From NCBI GenBank assembly GCA_023053575.1, contig JAKZAP010000004.1, positions 18,115,624 to 18,179,623 of the forward strand: DNA of 64,000 nucleotides, in the 5' to 3' direction. This document shows, piece after piece, positions 10,006 to 21,216 of this stretch. Under the pieces are notes generated by a model. That model ran no database searches and was not told the origin of the DNA. It saw only the letters and a program-made list of their open reading frames with translations. Source of the stretch: Branchinecta lynchi (Eukaryota > Arthropoda > Branchiopoda > Anostraca > Branchinectidae). Every line of letters starts with the position of its first letter. Position 1 is the first letter of the stretch. Both the position numbers and the translations under genes were made by a program.

Positions 10006-11134
10006 CAGTAGCGTATATTAGGGGGGGGGGGCGACAGGGGCGATCGCCCGCCCCGAAATTCTTGAAAAAAGGATTTTTAATTGGAAAAACGTGTGCGAAA
10101 TACGGGCGACAGGGGCGTCTTCATCCGAAATTCTCGGAAAAGGAGTTTTTTTTACGGGAAAAACTCTATTCTAGTACGCGAAAATACAAATTGAGAAGCT
10201 AAATCAAAATTATTTACAGTATGGTTCACTACTTGATCTTAGAAACAGTTTTTGAGTCGTAGACTCGTAGTGTGCATGATTACAAGATCAGAAGGTGTTT
10301 TTTGCAAGTACAGGTATTTTTAGTGTTAAAAACGGTCAAAATATGCAAAAAAAAAAAAAAATTTCGACCTTCCAGCCGATAAGGGAGCAGGGTTGCCACA
10401 CCACCGAAATTTTTCGTGCTATTGAAGACAGCAGAAAGTTGCGCAACACGTATCACCCGACCTTTGTCTGACTCGACCACACTACAACTAACATTTTTTG
10501 TTATCTTTTTTTTTCCTCGCGTTCGCAATGCAGTAGACCATAATATATATTAGCCTACTTTATTCGCTTAAATTTTAATCTTCTACCTAGAAAGCAGTAG
10601 CTTTGCTTTTGATTCACCTCCAGAAACTACTGCACTGACTTACCAGGGTGCAGGAGCCTGATAAGCAGTTTTTTTCTACGACAACGTCAGTTAAAGTTTA
10701 TCAGTAAGCTTTACGTATTATTTTGCACTTATAATTATAAACAACTGAACGCTGGCAAATTGTAATTGTCACAAATCCAAGCTCGTCAAAGTGAATCTGT
10801 TTCTTCTCGCAAGTCCAGTTGAAAGTGTTACAAATGGAAGAAGCAGTACAGTTCACTTCAATTACTTCATAGGAGCACTATTTTTCAAACCAATTGTGTG
10901 CCTGTAAACGGAATAGTAGTTTAACAGAAGAAAAGTGTTCTTTTTAAAGAAAAAGGTGTTACTTTTGCTAAAAAGTGGTACGTTTTCTTGATAGTGCTAC
11001 TTTCAGAAAAAAGTGCTAAAAGTAGCACTTTCGTGCTACCCGTGGCAACCCTGTAAGGGAGTAGCCTTCAGCCGCATATTTTCACTGAGCTGTCGCGTCG
11101 CCCCTCCCCAAAGTAATCGGAATATACGCTACTG
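10006..11134. mobile_element. hAT-like element with perfect 8-bp target duplication
   Basis: The ends are CAGTAGCGTATATT and complement GGAATATACGCTACTG, flanked by identical AAATAATG (9998-10005 and 11135-11142). The G-run next to the left end and GCCCCTCCCC near the right resemble other short elements in this window. There is no transposase ORF; it contains another hAT-like element. Confidence 0.88.
10388..11053. mobile_element. hAT-like MITE nested in the previous element
   Basis: The ends are CAGGGTTGCCAC and GTGGCAACCCTG, a classic hAT-style terminus, flanked by identical TAAGGGAG (10380-10387 and 11054-11061). The subterminal regions contain GTGCTAC/GTAGCAC repeats. Non-coding. Confidence 0.92.
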
Positions 11135-12946
11135 AAATAATGCATAAAACAGAATAGACACATCAGCTACGATGCTTTGGCAGCGATATTTCGGCCCTTC
11201 TTGGCAAGGGTCAGAGACAGGTTCTACCGACTATCAATATCTTATTCGGGGAAATTACTTTTAAAATACCGCTATTGGGAAAAAACTAGTCATGAGATTT
11301 AATTTTTGACAAGGCTGCTATTTTAGCTGCATGATTGAGGCGATGACAGGAAAGGTATTTTTCTGCATTTTGATAGACTTTGGCTTTGTTATTAATAAGG
11401 ACTGACAGCTTGAATTTTATTCCATTAATAACCGCGTTCCACGTTTCTGATAGGGAGTACTCGCCTGTATCCATCAGTTTTAAATATAACTGTGCGGAAA
11501 GACTGTTGCTGAGATTTAATTTTTGACATGGCTGCTGTTTTTTCTGCACGATTAGGGCGATGACAGGAAAGGTATTTTTCTGCATTTTGATAGACTTCGG
11601 TTTTGTTGTTAATAAGGGAATGATGCTTAAAGTCTTTCCTGTCATCGCCCCAATCATCCAGCAAAAACAGCAGCAGTGTCAAAAATTACATCTGAGGACT
11701 AGTTTTTTCCCTACAGTGGTATTTAAAAGTAATTTCCCCGAATAAGATATTTCTAGTCGGTTGAAGCCTTAGTTATTTATGCCGGTTTGTTCCTTCCCCG
11801 ACTTTGACCCTGAAGATTGACAGCCTGACGAGCACCCTTGCCAGGAAGCGCCCAAATATCGCTGCCGAAGCATCGTAGCTGACGTATCCGTTTTTATGCA
11901 TTATTTGAATTTACTTTTCAAAGTCACCTTGGGCTCAAGGAATATTTAACATAGATAGGATTTTTTTTTTCGACGGCAATCGATAGACTTTGGTGAGCTG
12001 ATCAATGTTTATGTCATCCGATTTTTGTATAAAAATTCCTTCATGAGATACACCAGTTTGAAAGTTTCAAGGGATTGACAACTTCAGTAGTAAGGTACAC
12101 GACGTAACCAAAAATAGGCCGATCCCAATTGTGAGACATGCAGGAGACTTGTAAGCAACAATTGGCTGTTAGACCGTAATCATCTTCGGTGATGAGGGGC
12201 CTGCAACTTCTGCTAGCTGGTGTACCTGTTAATCCTATTATTTGTTTCCGGTGATGGTAAGAACAGTTTAGTACCATGTCTACTTCGGTGAGAGGGACTT
12301 GTAAGTAAGAATCAGGCGCTAGAAGCATTCATGAGGGGTTAGAAACTTGTGCAAATTAGTGCATTTTGTTCATATATATATATATATTTGAGGGTAAGAA
12401 AATTAGTGTCAATGGTCTATCACTATAACTTAGAATGAAGTGTTTACGCAACGGATACCAATGATAATGAAAAACAATGACATAGTTTCGCAATAATTAG
12501 TAGAGTGACATCTTTGGTATTTTGATCCTGAAAAGTTAGTTCAGTTCAGTTTTTTTTTTCGACCAAAATACATTTAACTATGATGCCAGTAGGCTACCCG
12601 CCACAAGAAAGGTACAAAAAAGCACTTGCAATTGTGCGGGTAGGCTACACAAAACTCATTTCCTAACTAATAATTAACTACGGATAGCTTTATCATACCA
12701 ACTAGGTTAGGTACATAAGATAATGTTCCGAGTTCTCATTCGTCACGATGTTTACGGTTGAAAAGGATAAAGTTCAACTGTCTATAAAGCAAAATTTAGT
12801 TTTGCAAAAACCCGATTTTGAGACATATCAGGGATTTGTAAGTGACAATCGGCTGCTAGACCATAATCATCTTCAGCGATGAAGGGTTTCCAACTTTCCT
12901 AGTCTGTTACCTGCTACAAGAACTATTACATATTACTAGAACTATT

Positions 12947-15358
12947 TTTATTTATTAATAGAAAAATACGTTGAGCCGAAGCTTCTCTCTCTACAAGCAC
13001 ACAAATGCTTACTACATTTTTCAACACTGCACTACACACTTAACATAAAACAAATATAAACTAAAAAGGGTTCACATACGCGCTATTGCAGAACGTTGTA
13101 CCAGCAAGATGTTGTTTGAATGAAAGTAAATTTGGTTGGGAAACGGTCTCCTCAGATAAAACATTCCATGCCTGGCATGCACGGTAACAAAATGAACGTT
13201 GACCAATTTTCCGGTTTATTTTTGGTGGGTAATAACCTCAAAGAATGCTGACGGGTTGACTGATATGAACTAAACTCAAAAACTGTTTTTTGTCCAAATT
13301 ATCTACCGAGTGGAGAATTCTGTTAGTGTTCAGAATGTCGTTACGATCCCGACGGAACTCCAATGAGGGATCGACTAAAAAGAGGCACGGCACGGCACGG
13401 CACGGCATGGTGCAGGAGGCACGCCTACTAAAAAGAGGCACACGTACTAAAAAGAGGCACGGCATACTAAAAGAAGGCACGCTTGCACCAGGAGGCATGC
13501 ACCGTCTGTGCCTTTTTTTGGGATCGTTTTCTTGCGTGCCTTTTTCTGGCGTGCCTTTTTTGGGCCCCTGTTCTGGCGTGCCTTTTTTTGGTGCTCGACT
13601 TCTATGGGCTATAAAAGGTGATTCTATAACGTGCCTTTTTACGACACTTTTTTGGCGTGCCTTTTTAGGACCATTTTCTGGCGTGCCTTTTTTGGGACCC
13701 TTTTCTGGCGTGCCTTTTTTTGATACTCGACTTCTATGGGCTATAAAAGGATTCTATAACGTGCCTTTTTACGACACTTTTTTGGCGTGCCTTTTTAGGA
13801 CCATTTTCTGGCGTGCCTTTTTTGGGACTCTTTTCTGGCGTGCCTTTTTTTGGTACTCGACAAAAAGGCACGCCAAAAAAGTGTCGTAAAAGACACGTTA
13901 CAGAATCACCTTTAATGGCGTGCCTTTTTAGGACCATTTTCTGGCGTGCCTTTTTTGGGACCCTTTTCTTGCGTGCCTTTTTTCGGTACTCGACTTCTAT
14001 GGGCTATAAAAGGTGATTCTATAACGTGCCTTTTTACGACACTTTTTTGGCGTGCCTTTTTAGGACCATTTTCTGGCGTGCCTTTTTTGGGACCCTTTTC
14101 TGGCGTGCCTTTTTTTGGTACTCGACTTCTACTCGCTTTTTTTGGTACTCGTACTCGACTTCTATGGGCTATAAAAGGTTTTTATAACGTGCCTTTTTAC
14201 GACACTTTTTTGGCGTGCCTTTTTACGACCATTTACTGGCGTGCCTTTTTTGGGCGTGCCTTTTTTTGTACTCGACATCTACTCGCTTTTTTTGGTACTC
14301 GTACTCGACTTCTATGGGCTATAAAAGGTGATTCTATAACGTGCCTTTTTACGACAATTTTTTTGGCGTGCCTTTTTAGGACCATTTTCTGGCGTGCCTT
14401 TTTTGGGACCCTTTTCTGGCGTGCCTTTTTTTGGTACTCGACAAAAAGGCACGCCTCTCTACTCGGGACCGGTCTGTTCTGTTTACGGGATTCCAGACTG
14501 AACAGTTATACTCGACGAATGGTCGCACCATTGTCTTATACAATTTCACAAAATTCCTTGTATTAAACTTAGAGAAACTCCGCTTTACCATCAGCAGACG
14601 GTGATTAGCGTTCCTTGAAGCAACACTAGCATGCTTATCAAACTTCAATTCTGTATCGAAAACAACACCAAGGTCTTTAACTGACTCCTTCGACTTCAAA
14701 ATATTACCAGCAATAAAACAATTGTAACTCACTGACTGTTTTTTGAAGGTAATGCAAAACTACGCACTTGTCACTGTTAATTACCATCGAGTTTTTGTTA
14801 CACCAAACTAGTAACGAATTCAGATCTTCTTGAAGTAGCGCTTGATCTACAGGGCAACGAATCGGGCGGTACAGTTTAACATCGTCCGCGAACATTTTCA
14901 TGGAGGCATTCTTGATTACACTCGGTAAGTCGGTAAGTCGTTTATGAGGATACAGAACAAAATCGGGCCTAAACAACTACCCTGAGGAGCCCCACTTGTG
15001 ACAGCAACATACACAATTACCAACTTGCACTTGCTGGCAACGACCAGTCAAGTAGCTTTCGACCCACGTGATAACGCGGGAGCCAATGCCGTACTTTTTA
15101 CACTTCTCGATTAGAACACTAATGGAAACTTTGTTGAATGCCTTGGAAAAGTCAATGTATACACAATCAAACAACTGTCCTATATCTCCAAAATTCTGAA
15201 AATCTTTAATCACTTCCAGTAGCTGAGTGTTACACGATCTTCGTTTGCGAAACCCATGCTGTGCGGTGCTCCACAATTCATTCACTTTGTTTGAAATTGG
15301 CCGGTAATTGCTGAAAACATTACGAGGGCCGGGTTTATACAGAGGTTTCACAACGGCT
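12947..15358 (-). mobile_element. 5'-truncated LINE (CR1/Jockey-like), frameshifted, with a 41-bp target duplication
   Basis: Read on the minus strand: NYRPIS and IDFSKAFNK (15300-15130), a broken APQG region, MFADDVKLY (near 14890), then YKTMVRPFVEYNCSVWNP (to about 14470). An inserted repeat array follows, then RRDRNDILNTNRIL and the C-terminal FCYRACQAWNVLSEE (near 13160). The 3' tail is TTTA-rich at 12947-12957. The same 41-bp sequence, starting GTTACCTGCTAC, lies on each side (12906-12946 and 15359-15399) with one mismatch. RT of this type copies LINE RNA at the target site; this copy is inactive. Confidence 0.87.
13373..14450. repeat. Complex minisatellite array of GGCGTGCC and TATA-box modules inside the LINE
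   Basis: A GGCAC-rich head (CACGGCACGGCACGG) is followed by about 900 bp built of GGCGTGCCTTTTT units spaced about 26 bp apart, combined into higher units of about 131-165 bp. Each higher unit carries CTTCTATGGGCTATAAAAGG (about 13599, 13731, 13994, 14159 and 14319). One unit is inverted (about 13858-13920). Long ORFs across it (199 and 206 codons, plus strand) are repetitive Phe/Leu-rich readings of the array and are unlikely to be proteins. Confidence 0.85.
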
Positions 15359-15539
15359 GTTACCTGCTACTAGAACTATTACATATTACTAGAACTATTA
15401 CTCCTTTTGCTTTTAAAAGTGCTGTTTATGAGTGCCTCTCAGGTTTATTGCCAACATTTTTCCTTGGATCCATGAGTATTAATTACATAGCTTACAGACG
15501 ACATTCTATTAATAATTGTGTTTTTCTACCTGGACATGT

Positions 15540-16089
15540 AGTTCCCCCCGAATCCGGCCAAAACCGGAAAATTGTTAGAAGCTTAAGTTTTATTTCTAGT
15601 TGATTAGATAACCGATTTAAGGGTAAGAAGAGATGCTGAATCCGTGTTTGACAATCATACTTTACCCGGAAATATAGTTCGACCGGAATCCGGGTGGAGT
15701 CGGAAAATTTGTTATACGTTAAATTTTTATTTGAAGTTGATCAGATGTTCATTATCGGGGAAAGAAGATACCCTGAGTTCGTTTTTGAGCTTTCTTTTTT
15801 CGCGGGACAAGTAGTTCTGGAGTTCGGCCGAAACCAGGAAATTGGCAGAAGTGGCAGGAAGTTTTCGTCAAAACAGATATGACTTATAGGGGTAAACACA
15901 CATGCTGAATCCATATCTGAACTTGGTTTTCTCGGATGACTAGCTATTTGGCCTTAATCTGTTTCTGAATTTTAATTGTAAAAATGTTCAAGGAGTCTGG
16001 CGATGACTGGATCTGGCTAAGACAAGACCCAGTTGTCTGGATCAGATATTGAATTTTTGGGATCCCATCGAAACCTTTGGTCTTGTTCT
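15540..16089 (+). mobile_element. Tandem-monomer element, family B, 5'-truncated (copy 3)
   Basis: Lacks the palindromic head. It begins within a monomer (CCCCGAATCCGGCCAAAACCGG region), holds about three monomers with GGGTAAGAAGAGATGCTGAA-type marks, and ends GGGATCCCATCGAAACC then TTTGGTCTTGTT. It is followed by an AT dinucleotide run near 16118-16135. Confidence 0.8.
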
Positions 16090-16284
16090 GTATATGGCTT
16101 AATCGCTTTCAAATACAGATATATATATATATATACATGTATATGCGGCAGTTACCCGGCCCCACAGCCAACATATCTTCTTTGAGTGATAAATACACAA
16201 ATCTACAGAAACAAAAAAGTGGCTTTTTCCCACGGGTCCGAAAGTGCTGCCCTCTATTGTTTCCATCCATGTCTGTTCGCGATT

Positions 16285-17392
16285 TCAGCTGAGTTTATCA
16301 TTCATTTTTTTGCACTTGGGTTTGCGGTAGAGAAATGGTATCAGGTGTGCCTCTTAAACTTTAAAAGCTCTCTCATTGCTAAAGAAACTAGAGCTTATCC
16401 TTTGCTCCTTTCTAAGACTTTAGAAAGTTGGCCTACGGCAAAAATGTCAACTTCTGAACTAAGACAGGTAGAATTTTTTTTCGACGGCAATCGATAGCCG
16501 TTGATGAGCTGATCAAAGTATATGTCGTCCATTTTTTTGTACAAAAATTCCTTCATGAGATACACCAGTTTGAAAATTTCAATGGGTTGACAACTACAGT
16601 AGTAAGGTACACACTGAAAACAAAAACAGACGATACCAGTTGTGAGACATGTAGGGGACTTGTAAGCAACTGTCGACTGTTAGCTCATAATCATCTTCGG
16701 CAATGAGGGGTTTGCAGCTTTTGCTAGTTGGTGTACCTGTTATTTGTTTCCGGTGTATTCGATGGTAAGAACAATTTGGTTCCCAATGGTAAGATATGCA
16801 AGGGACTTGTAAGTAGTGATGAGTTGCAAGCCCCTCAGTGATGAGGGGCTTGCAAATTTTGCTAGCTGGTGTACCCATTATTTGTTTTCGGTGAACTTGA
16901 TGTCTATCACGGGAGAGGGACTTGTAAGTAGAAATTGGCTAACGAGGGGCTAAAAATTTGTGCAAATGGGTGTACATTGTATTCGATTTCTATAAATCTG
17001 ACGGTAAGAAAGTTTGTGTCGATGGTCTACCACTGTAACCTAGGATTAACTGTATGCGATAGTTGGAACAATTTGGTTCCCAATGGAGAGTAAGTAATAG
17101 TTAAGCTACAATCATCTTCAGCGATGAGGGGTTTGCAACTGTTGCTAGCTGGTGTACCCATTATTTGTTTTCGGTGAACTTGATGGGAGAGGGACTTGTA
17201 AGTAGGGATCGGTTCACGAAGGGCTAGAAATTTTTGCAGATGGGTGCACATTGTATTCGATTTGTATAAATCTGACTGTAAGAAAGTTTGTGTCGATGGT
17301 CTATCGCTGTAACCTAGGATTAACTGTTTACGCAACGGATAGAAACGAAAATGTAAAACAATGAGGTAGTTTCGTAATAAATAATAGTGTCA
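16285..17392. repeat. Dispersed repeat, family R (copy 2)
   Basis: Matches 9795-9992 and 11977-12500 in order, without the foldback insert. The middle contains several diverged internal repeats of GGGACTTGTAAG...GATGAGGGG...GCTAGCTGGTGTACC (for example about 16653, 16801 and 17186). No ORF of note. It runs directly into the Helitron-like unit. Confidence 0.7.
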
Positions 17393-17767
17393 TCTATGGT
17401 ATTTTAATCCTGAAATGTTACGGATAGCTTTATAATACCAACTAGATTATATAAGATATTGTTTCAAGTTTTCATCCGTCACGATGTCTACGATTGAAAA
17501 GGATAAAGTTCAACTGACTGGAAAGTCAATTGTCCCTTCTTCCGATATCCTTTTGTTGTTGTTTTTACGACGCTGAATAATAGCTTTTGATCATGTGATG
17601 ATTCTTTTTAGAACATACCGTTTTAAAGCTTCGATAAGTTGGCAACTTCAGCATTTAACCGACAGTGAAGAAAAAAAACCAAAGTGTTGCTCTCGCAACA
17701 CTTTAGTCGGCGAAGCCGGACAAAGGTTGCCACAACACTTCACGTTGCCCGGGCAACGTAGGTCTAG
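17393..17767 (+). mobile_element. Non-autonomous Helitron-like element (or 3' end of a larger one)
   Basis: Starts TCTATGGTATTTTAATCC directly after an A. It ends with the 18-nt perfect palindrome ACGTTGCCCGGGCAACGT (17742-17759), a 4-nt spacer, then CTAG (17764-17767) followed by T. A TC start, 3' hairpin, CTRR end and A/T insertion context define Helitrons. Other small hairpins precede it (GTGTTGC/GCAACAC). Because family R copy 1 shares sequence further upstream, the true 5' end may be earlier. Confidence 0.75.
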
Positions 17768-17797
17768 TTCGAACTAAAAGTGGGTTAGAATCTAACA

Positions 17798-18853
17798 TAA
17801 CAAGACCAAAGGTTTCGATGGGATCCCAAAAATTCAATATCTGATACAGACAACTGAGTCTTGTCTTAGCCGGATCCAGTCATCGCCAGACTCCTTGAAC
17901 ATTTTTACAATTAAAATTCAGAAACAGATTAAGGCCAAATAGCTAATCATCTGAGAAAAACTTCCTGCCACTACCGCGAATTTCCCGATTTGTCCGTCGA
18001 AAAAAAGAAAGCTCAAAAATGAACTCAGGGTATCTTGTTTCCCCAATACTGAACATCTAATCAACTTCAAATAAAAATTTAACTTATAAAACAAATTTTC
18101 CGACTCCAGCCGGATTCCGGTCGAACTATATGTCCGGGTAAAATATGATTGTCACACACGGATTCAGCATCTCTTCTTACGCTTAAATCAGTTATCTAAT
18201 CAACTAGAAATAAAATTTTAACTTCTACCAATTTTCCGGTTTTGGCCGGATTCCGGGCGAACTACATGTCCGGATAGAAATTTTTTTTCACATAAGTGTT
18301 CATCATATCTTCTTGCCGTAAATCGAACATCTAATTAACTTCAACTAAAAATTTTAATTTTAACAAACTTTCCGGTTTGGGCCGGATTCCGGGCAAACTA
18401 CTTGTCCGTCGAGAAAATGGTTTTCACCACCGTGTTCAGCGTGTTTTTCTACCTCTAATTCGAACACCTAATCAACTTAAAATAAAACTTTTACTTTTAA
18501 CAAACTTTCCGATTTTGGCCGGATTCCGGGCGAACTACTTGTTCGATGACAAAATGGTTTTCACCATTGTGCTCAGCATGTCTTCTTACCCCATAATCGA
18601 CTATCACATTAGCTGCTTCAAAATACTTTGTTTGCCCCTTAATTTGAAACCCCTCCTTCACCCCTAAATGTAGGGCTACAAAGCCCATCTACGAACTTGA
18701 CTGGTCAGACGACCCAACGAATCCTCATACCAAGTTTCATCAAAATCTCTCATTCCCTTCGAGAGTTATCGTGCTTACAGACGGACGGACAGACGGACAA
18801 CTTTTGCGATGTCATAGGTATCCCTCCACTTACGTTTTGGGATCCCAAAAACT
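17798..18853 (-). mobile_element. Tandem-monomer element, family B (copy 4)
   Basis: Minus orientation: the tail (AACAAGACCAAAGGTTTCG) comes first, then about five monomers with marks near 18175, 18311, 18449 and 18584 (spacing about 136 bp), then the conserved GTTATCGTGC block, GACGGAC repeats and the TTTTGGGATCCCAAAA head. No coding content is shared with other copies. Confidence 0.85.
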
Positions 18854-18854
18854 A

Positions 18855-19190
18855 TTTGTCAGACTCTTTCTAAATTTGACTTTCTGTCAACATTTCTAAA
18901 TGCCAGTATCTTAAATCAACAGCCCAAAAGATTCCGGTATTTCTTTTCAAAATACCCACACCAAGTTTCATCAAAATATCTCATTCCCTTCGAGAGTTAT
19001 CGTTCTTACAGACGGACGGACAGACGGACAGACGGACAACTTTTTCGATGTCATAGGTATCCCTCCACTTACGTTTTGGGATCCCAAAAACGATTTGTCA
19101 GACTCTTCCTCAAATTTGCCTTTCTGTCAACATTTCTAAATGCCAGTATCTTAAATCAACAGCCCAAAAGATTCCGGTACTTCTTTTCAA
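18855..19190. repeat. Direct duplication flanking a short family-B head
   Basis: About 95 bp starting TTTGTCAGACTCTT and ending CTTTTCAAAAT occurs at about 18857-18951 and again at about 19097-19191. Between the copies lies only the head portion of a family-B element (minus orientation, with GACGGACAGACGGAC repeats and GGGATCCC). A tandem duplication of about 240 bp explains this. Confidence 0.8.
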
Positions 19191-19252
19191 AATGAAAAAC
19201 TCCCCAATTCTCCTACCGTAAAACGGCTTCGCATGTTCATAGCACAGTCTCT

Positions 19253-20373
19253 AAAAACAAGACCAAAGGTTTCGATGGGATTCCAAAAATCTAATATCCA
19301 GACAATTGGGTCTTGTCTTCGCCAGATCCAGTCTTCGCCAGGCTAATCATCAGAGAAAACCAAGTTCAGATAGACCTCTATAAGCCATATCTATTTTGAC
19401 GATACTGACCGAAACTTCCTGCTTTACTTCTGACAAATTTCCGGTTTTGCCCGAATTCCGAGCGAACTACTAGTCCAGCAAAAAAAAAAAAAAAAATTCA
19501 GAAAAGAATCCAGCGGATCTCTTTATCCCTGTGAAGAACATATCATCAACTTTAAATAAAACTTTGACTTAAAAAAAATTCCAGTCAAACCGGATTCCGG
19601 ACTAATTATATGTCCGGGTAAAAAATTATTGTTATACACAGACTCAGCGTCTCTTCTTACCCCTACATCTGTCATCTAATCAACTTCAAATCAAACTTTC
19701 GCTTTTAACAAACTTTCCGGTTTTGGTCGGATTCCTGGCGAACTTGTTGTCTGGTGAGAAAATGGGTTTCTTCATCGTGTTCAGCATGTCTTCTTACCCC
19801 TAAATCGAACATTTATTTATTTATTTATTATTTCATTTAGCGTTAAGCTTTTAGCTTGTCGCCGAATTTAATCAACTTCAAATGAAACTTTTACTTTTAA
19901 CCAACTTTCCAGTTTTTGCCGGATTCCGGACGAACTAATTGTCCGGCAAGAAAATGGTTTTCACCATCGTGTTCAGCATGTCTCCTTACCCTAAATCAAA
20001 AATTTTAATCAACTTCAAATGGCACTTCTACTTTCACGAAACTTTCCGGGTTTTGCCGGATTCCGGACGAACTACTTGTCCGACAAGAAAATGCTTTTCA
20101 TCATCGTACTCAGCATGTCTTCTTACCCCATAATCGACAATCACATTAGCTGTTTAAAATTATTGTCCCTTAATTTAAAACCCCTCCCCCACCCTCAATA
20201 GGGCTACATAGCCCATCTTCGAACTTGACCTATACTTTGACCCAAAGGATCCTCCCACCAAGTTTCATCAAAATATCTCAATTCCTTCGAGAGTTATCGT
20301 GCGGACAGACGGACAACTTTTGCGATGTCATAGGTATCCCTCCAGTTACGTTTTGGGATCCCAAAAACCCTGC
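19253..20373 (-). mobile_element. Tandem-monomer element, family B (copy 5) with a small TTTA-type insert
   Basis: Same order as copy 4: tail ACAAGACCAAAGGTTTCG, monomers with CCGGATTCCGG boxes (about 19437-20080), conserved block, GACGGAC repeats, palindromic head at about 20357-20373. At about 19812-19870 an insert begins with (TTTA)n and AGCGTTAAGCTTTTAGC, resembling the 3' end of a retroposon on the minus strand. Confidence 0.85.
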
Positions 20374-20609
20374 GATAATGCTGTTTCGGCTGTTCACGAT
20401 TCCATTCGTGTCGGATATGGAAAAATAGTTCCAAGTAAAGGAATATATAACAGAAAAACCTTGGTAGTTTCTATAATAGGTTTTGTTCTCCTCTGTCTGC
20501 AACCTTTCCAGAATTTTTGGTATTCAGAGACGAAAAGGTTTAAAACGTATCGGGACTTATTATTTCAAATATTGTAAATTTCTCTTGTACCTTCCTCGAC
20601 GTTATACGA

Positions 20610-20870
20610 CTGAATGAATGAATATTTTTATTCATCCACTTCTATAAAATAGAAATAGTGGAGTACATAAAGAAAAGAAAGAAACGCAACTTAATTAGGA
20701 TACAAATTTACACATCGAACAGATTACACTTCAAACAAACGGACAAGACCGTGATGAGGAAAAAACGCGCTGACCGACAGATTCTTATGCAGCTCGTCAA
20801 GTTTAACAGTCATATTAGTTACTGAAAATTTAGTTATCATTTTTCGATTTTTATACCAAATTGGCAAGTA
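20610..20870 (-). mobile_element. 3' end of a LINE-like retroposon (GAAT tail)
   Basis: The plus strand begins GACTGAATGAATGAATATTT and continues with the complement of a plausible LINE 3' end; the simple tail followed by unique sequence is the same layout as in recognised LINEs here. No coding remnant was read with confidence. The stretch 20374-20609 before it shows nothing recognisable. Confidence 0.45.
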
Positions 20871-21216
20871 GAGGAGGAATTTACAGTATCGGAAGTATGC
20901 TATTCGGAAGTATGCATACTTCCGAATTCCCGCATGGCTGCAACTTTTTTGCCCTCTGACCCTTGTGCAAAATTATCTTCAATTGCCCACGACCTTCAGG
21001 TTTCTGCCTTTGGCCATTTCTCCGCATTCCATCTAGGAAGAAGATGTTTTAGACCCGATTAGTCCCTTTTCTTTTTTTTAATATTTATTTTTTTATCTTG
21101 CGCAATCTACATTATTGAAAGCTCAGTGTATTTTTCATTTTCTTTATCTGTACTGCGCTATTTTCCTCTTCTTAAGTGCGTAAATAAAATTCCATCATCA
21201 TCATCATCATTATAAA

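Larger units (their letters stand above)
9993..11976. mobile_element. Foldback element, family F (copy 2), itself interrupted
   Basis: The outer left end ATATTCAAATAATG is followed, after an inserted hAT element, by CATAAAACAG and the CATCAGCTACGATGCTTTGGC arm. The right arm (about 11790-11960) carries the complement and ends GGGCTCAAGGAATATTT. Between them (11236-11755) is a second inverted pair with TTATTCGGGGAAATTACTTT at its left end and the complement at its right, plus a direct duplication of a block containing GATGACAGGAAAGGTATT (near 11342 and 11562). Flanks ACAGATAG and ATAGATAG may be the target duplication. Confidence 0.75.
9790..12905. repeat. Dispersed repeat, family R (copy 1), interrupted by nested elements
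   Basis: Sequence at 9795-9992 matches 16285-16470 (landmarks GAGTTTATCATTC, AGAGCTTATCCTT, AAAGTTGGCC/AAATTTGGCC). After the foldback insert it resumes at about 11977 with TTTTTCGACGGCAATCGATAG, matching 16477 onward. Within it are repeated blocks GGACTTGTAAG...CTTCGG..ATGAGGGG. The stretch 12441-12905 holds an AT microsatellite, the block TTTGGTATTTTGATCC (12508) also seen at 17393 and 22033, and another GATTTGTAAGTGA...GATGAAGGG unit. It is non-coding. Confidence 0.7.

Noticed and set aside
13290..14566. ORFs of 199 and 206 codons with FWRAFLGPFSGVPF-like repeats
   Set aside because: They follow the minisatellite exactly, change frame with each irregular unit and start inside decayed LINE sequence. 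No protein-level constraint is visible.
18377..20201. Several plus-strand ORFs of 60-96 codons with repeated motifs such as NYLSDKKMLFIIVLSMSSYP
   Set aside because: The similarity between them comes from the family-B monomers read in the same phase. No start, splice or conserved frame across all copies supports a protein.
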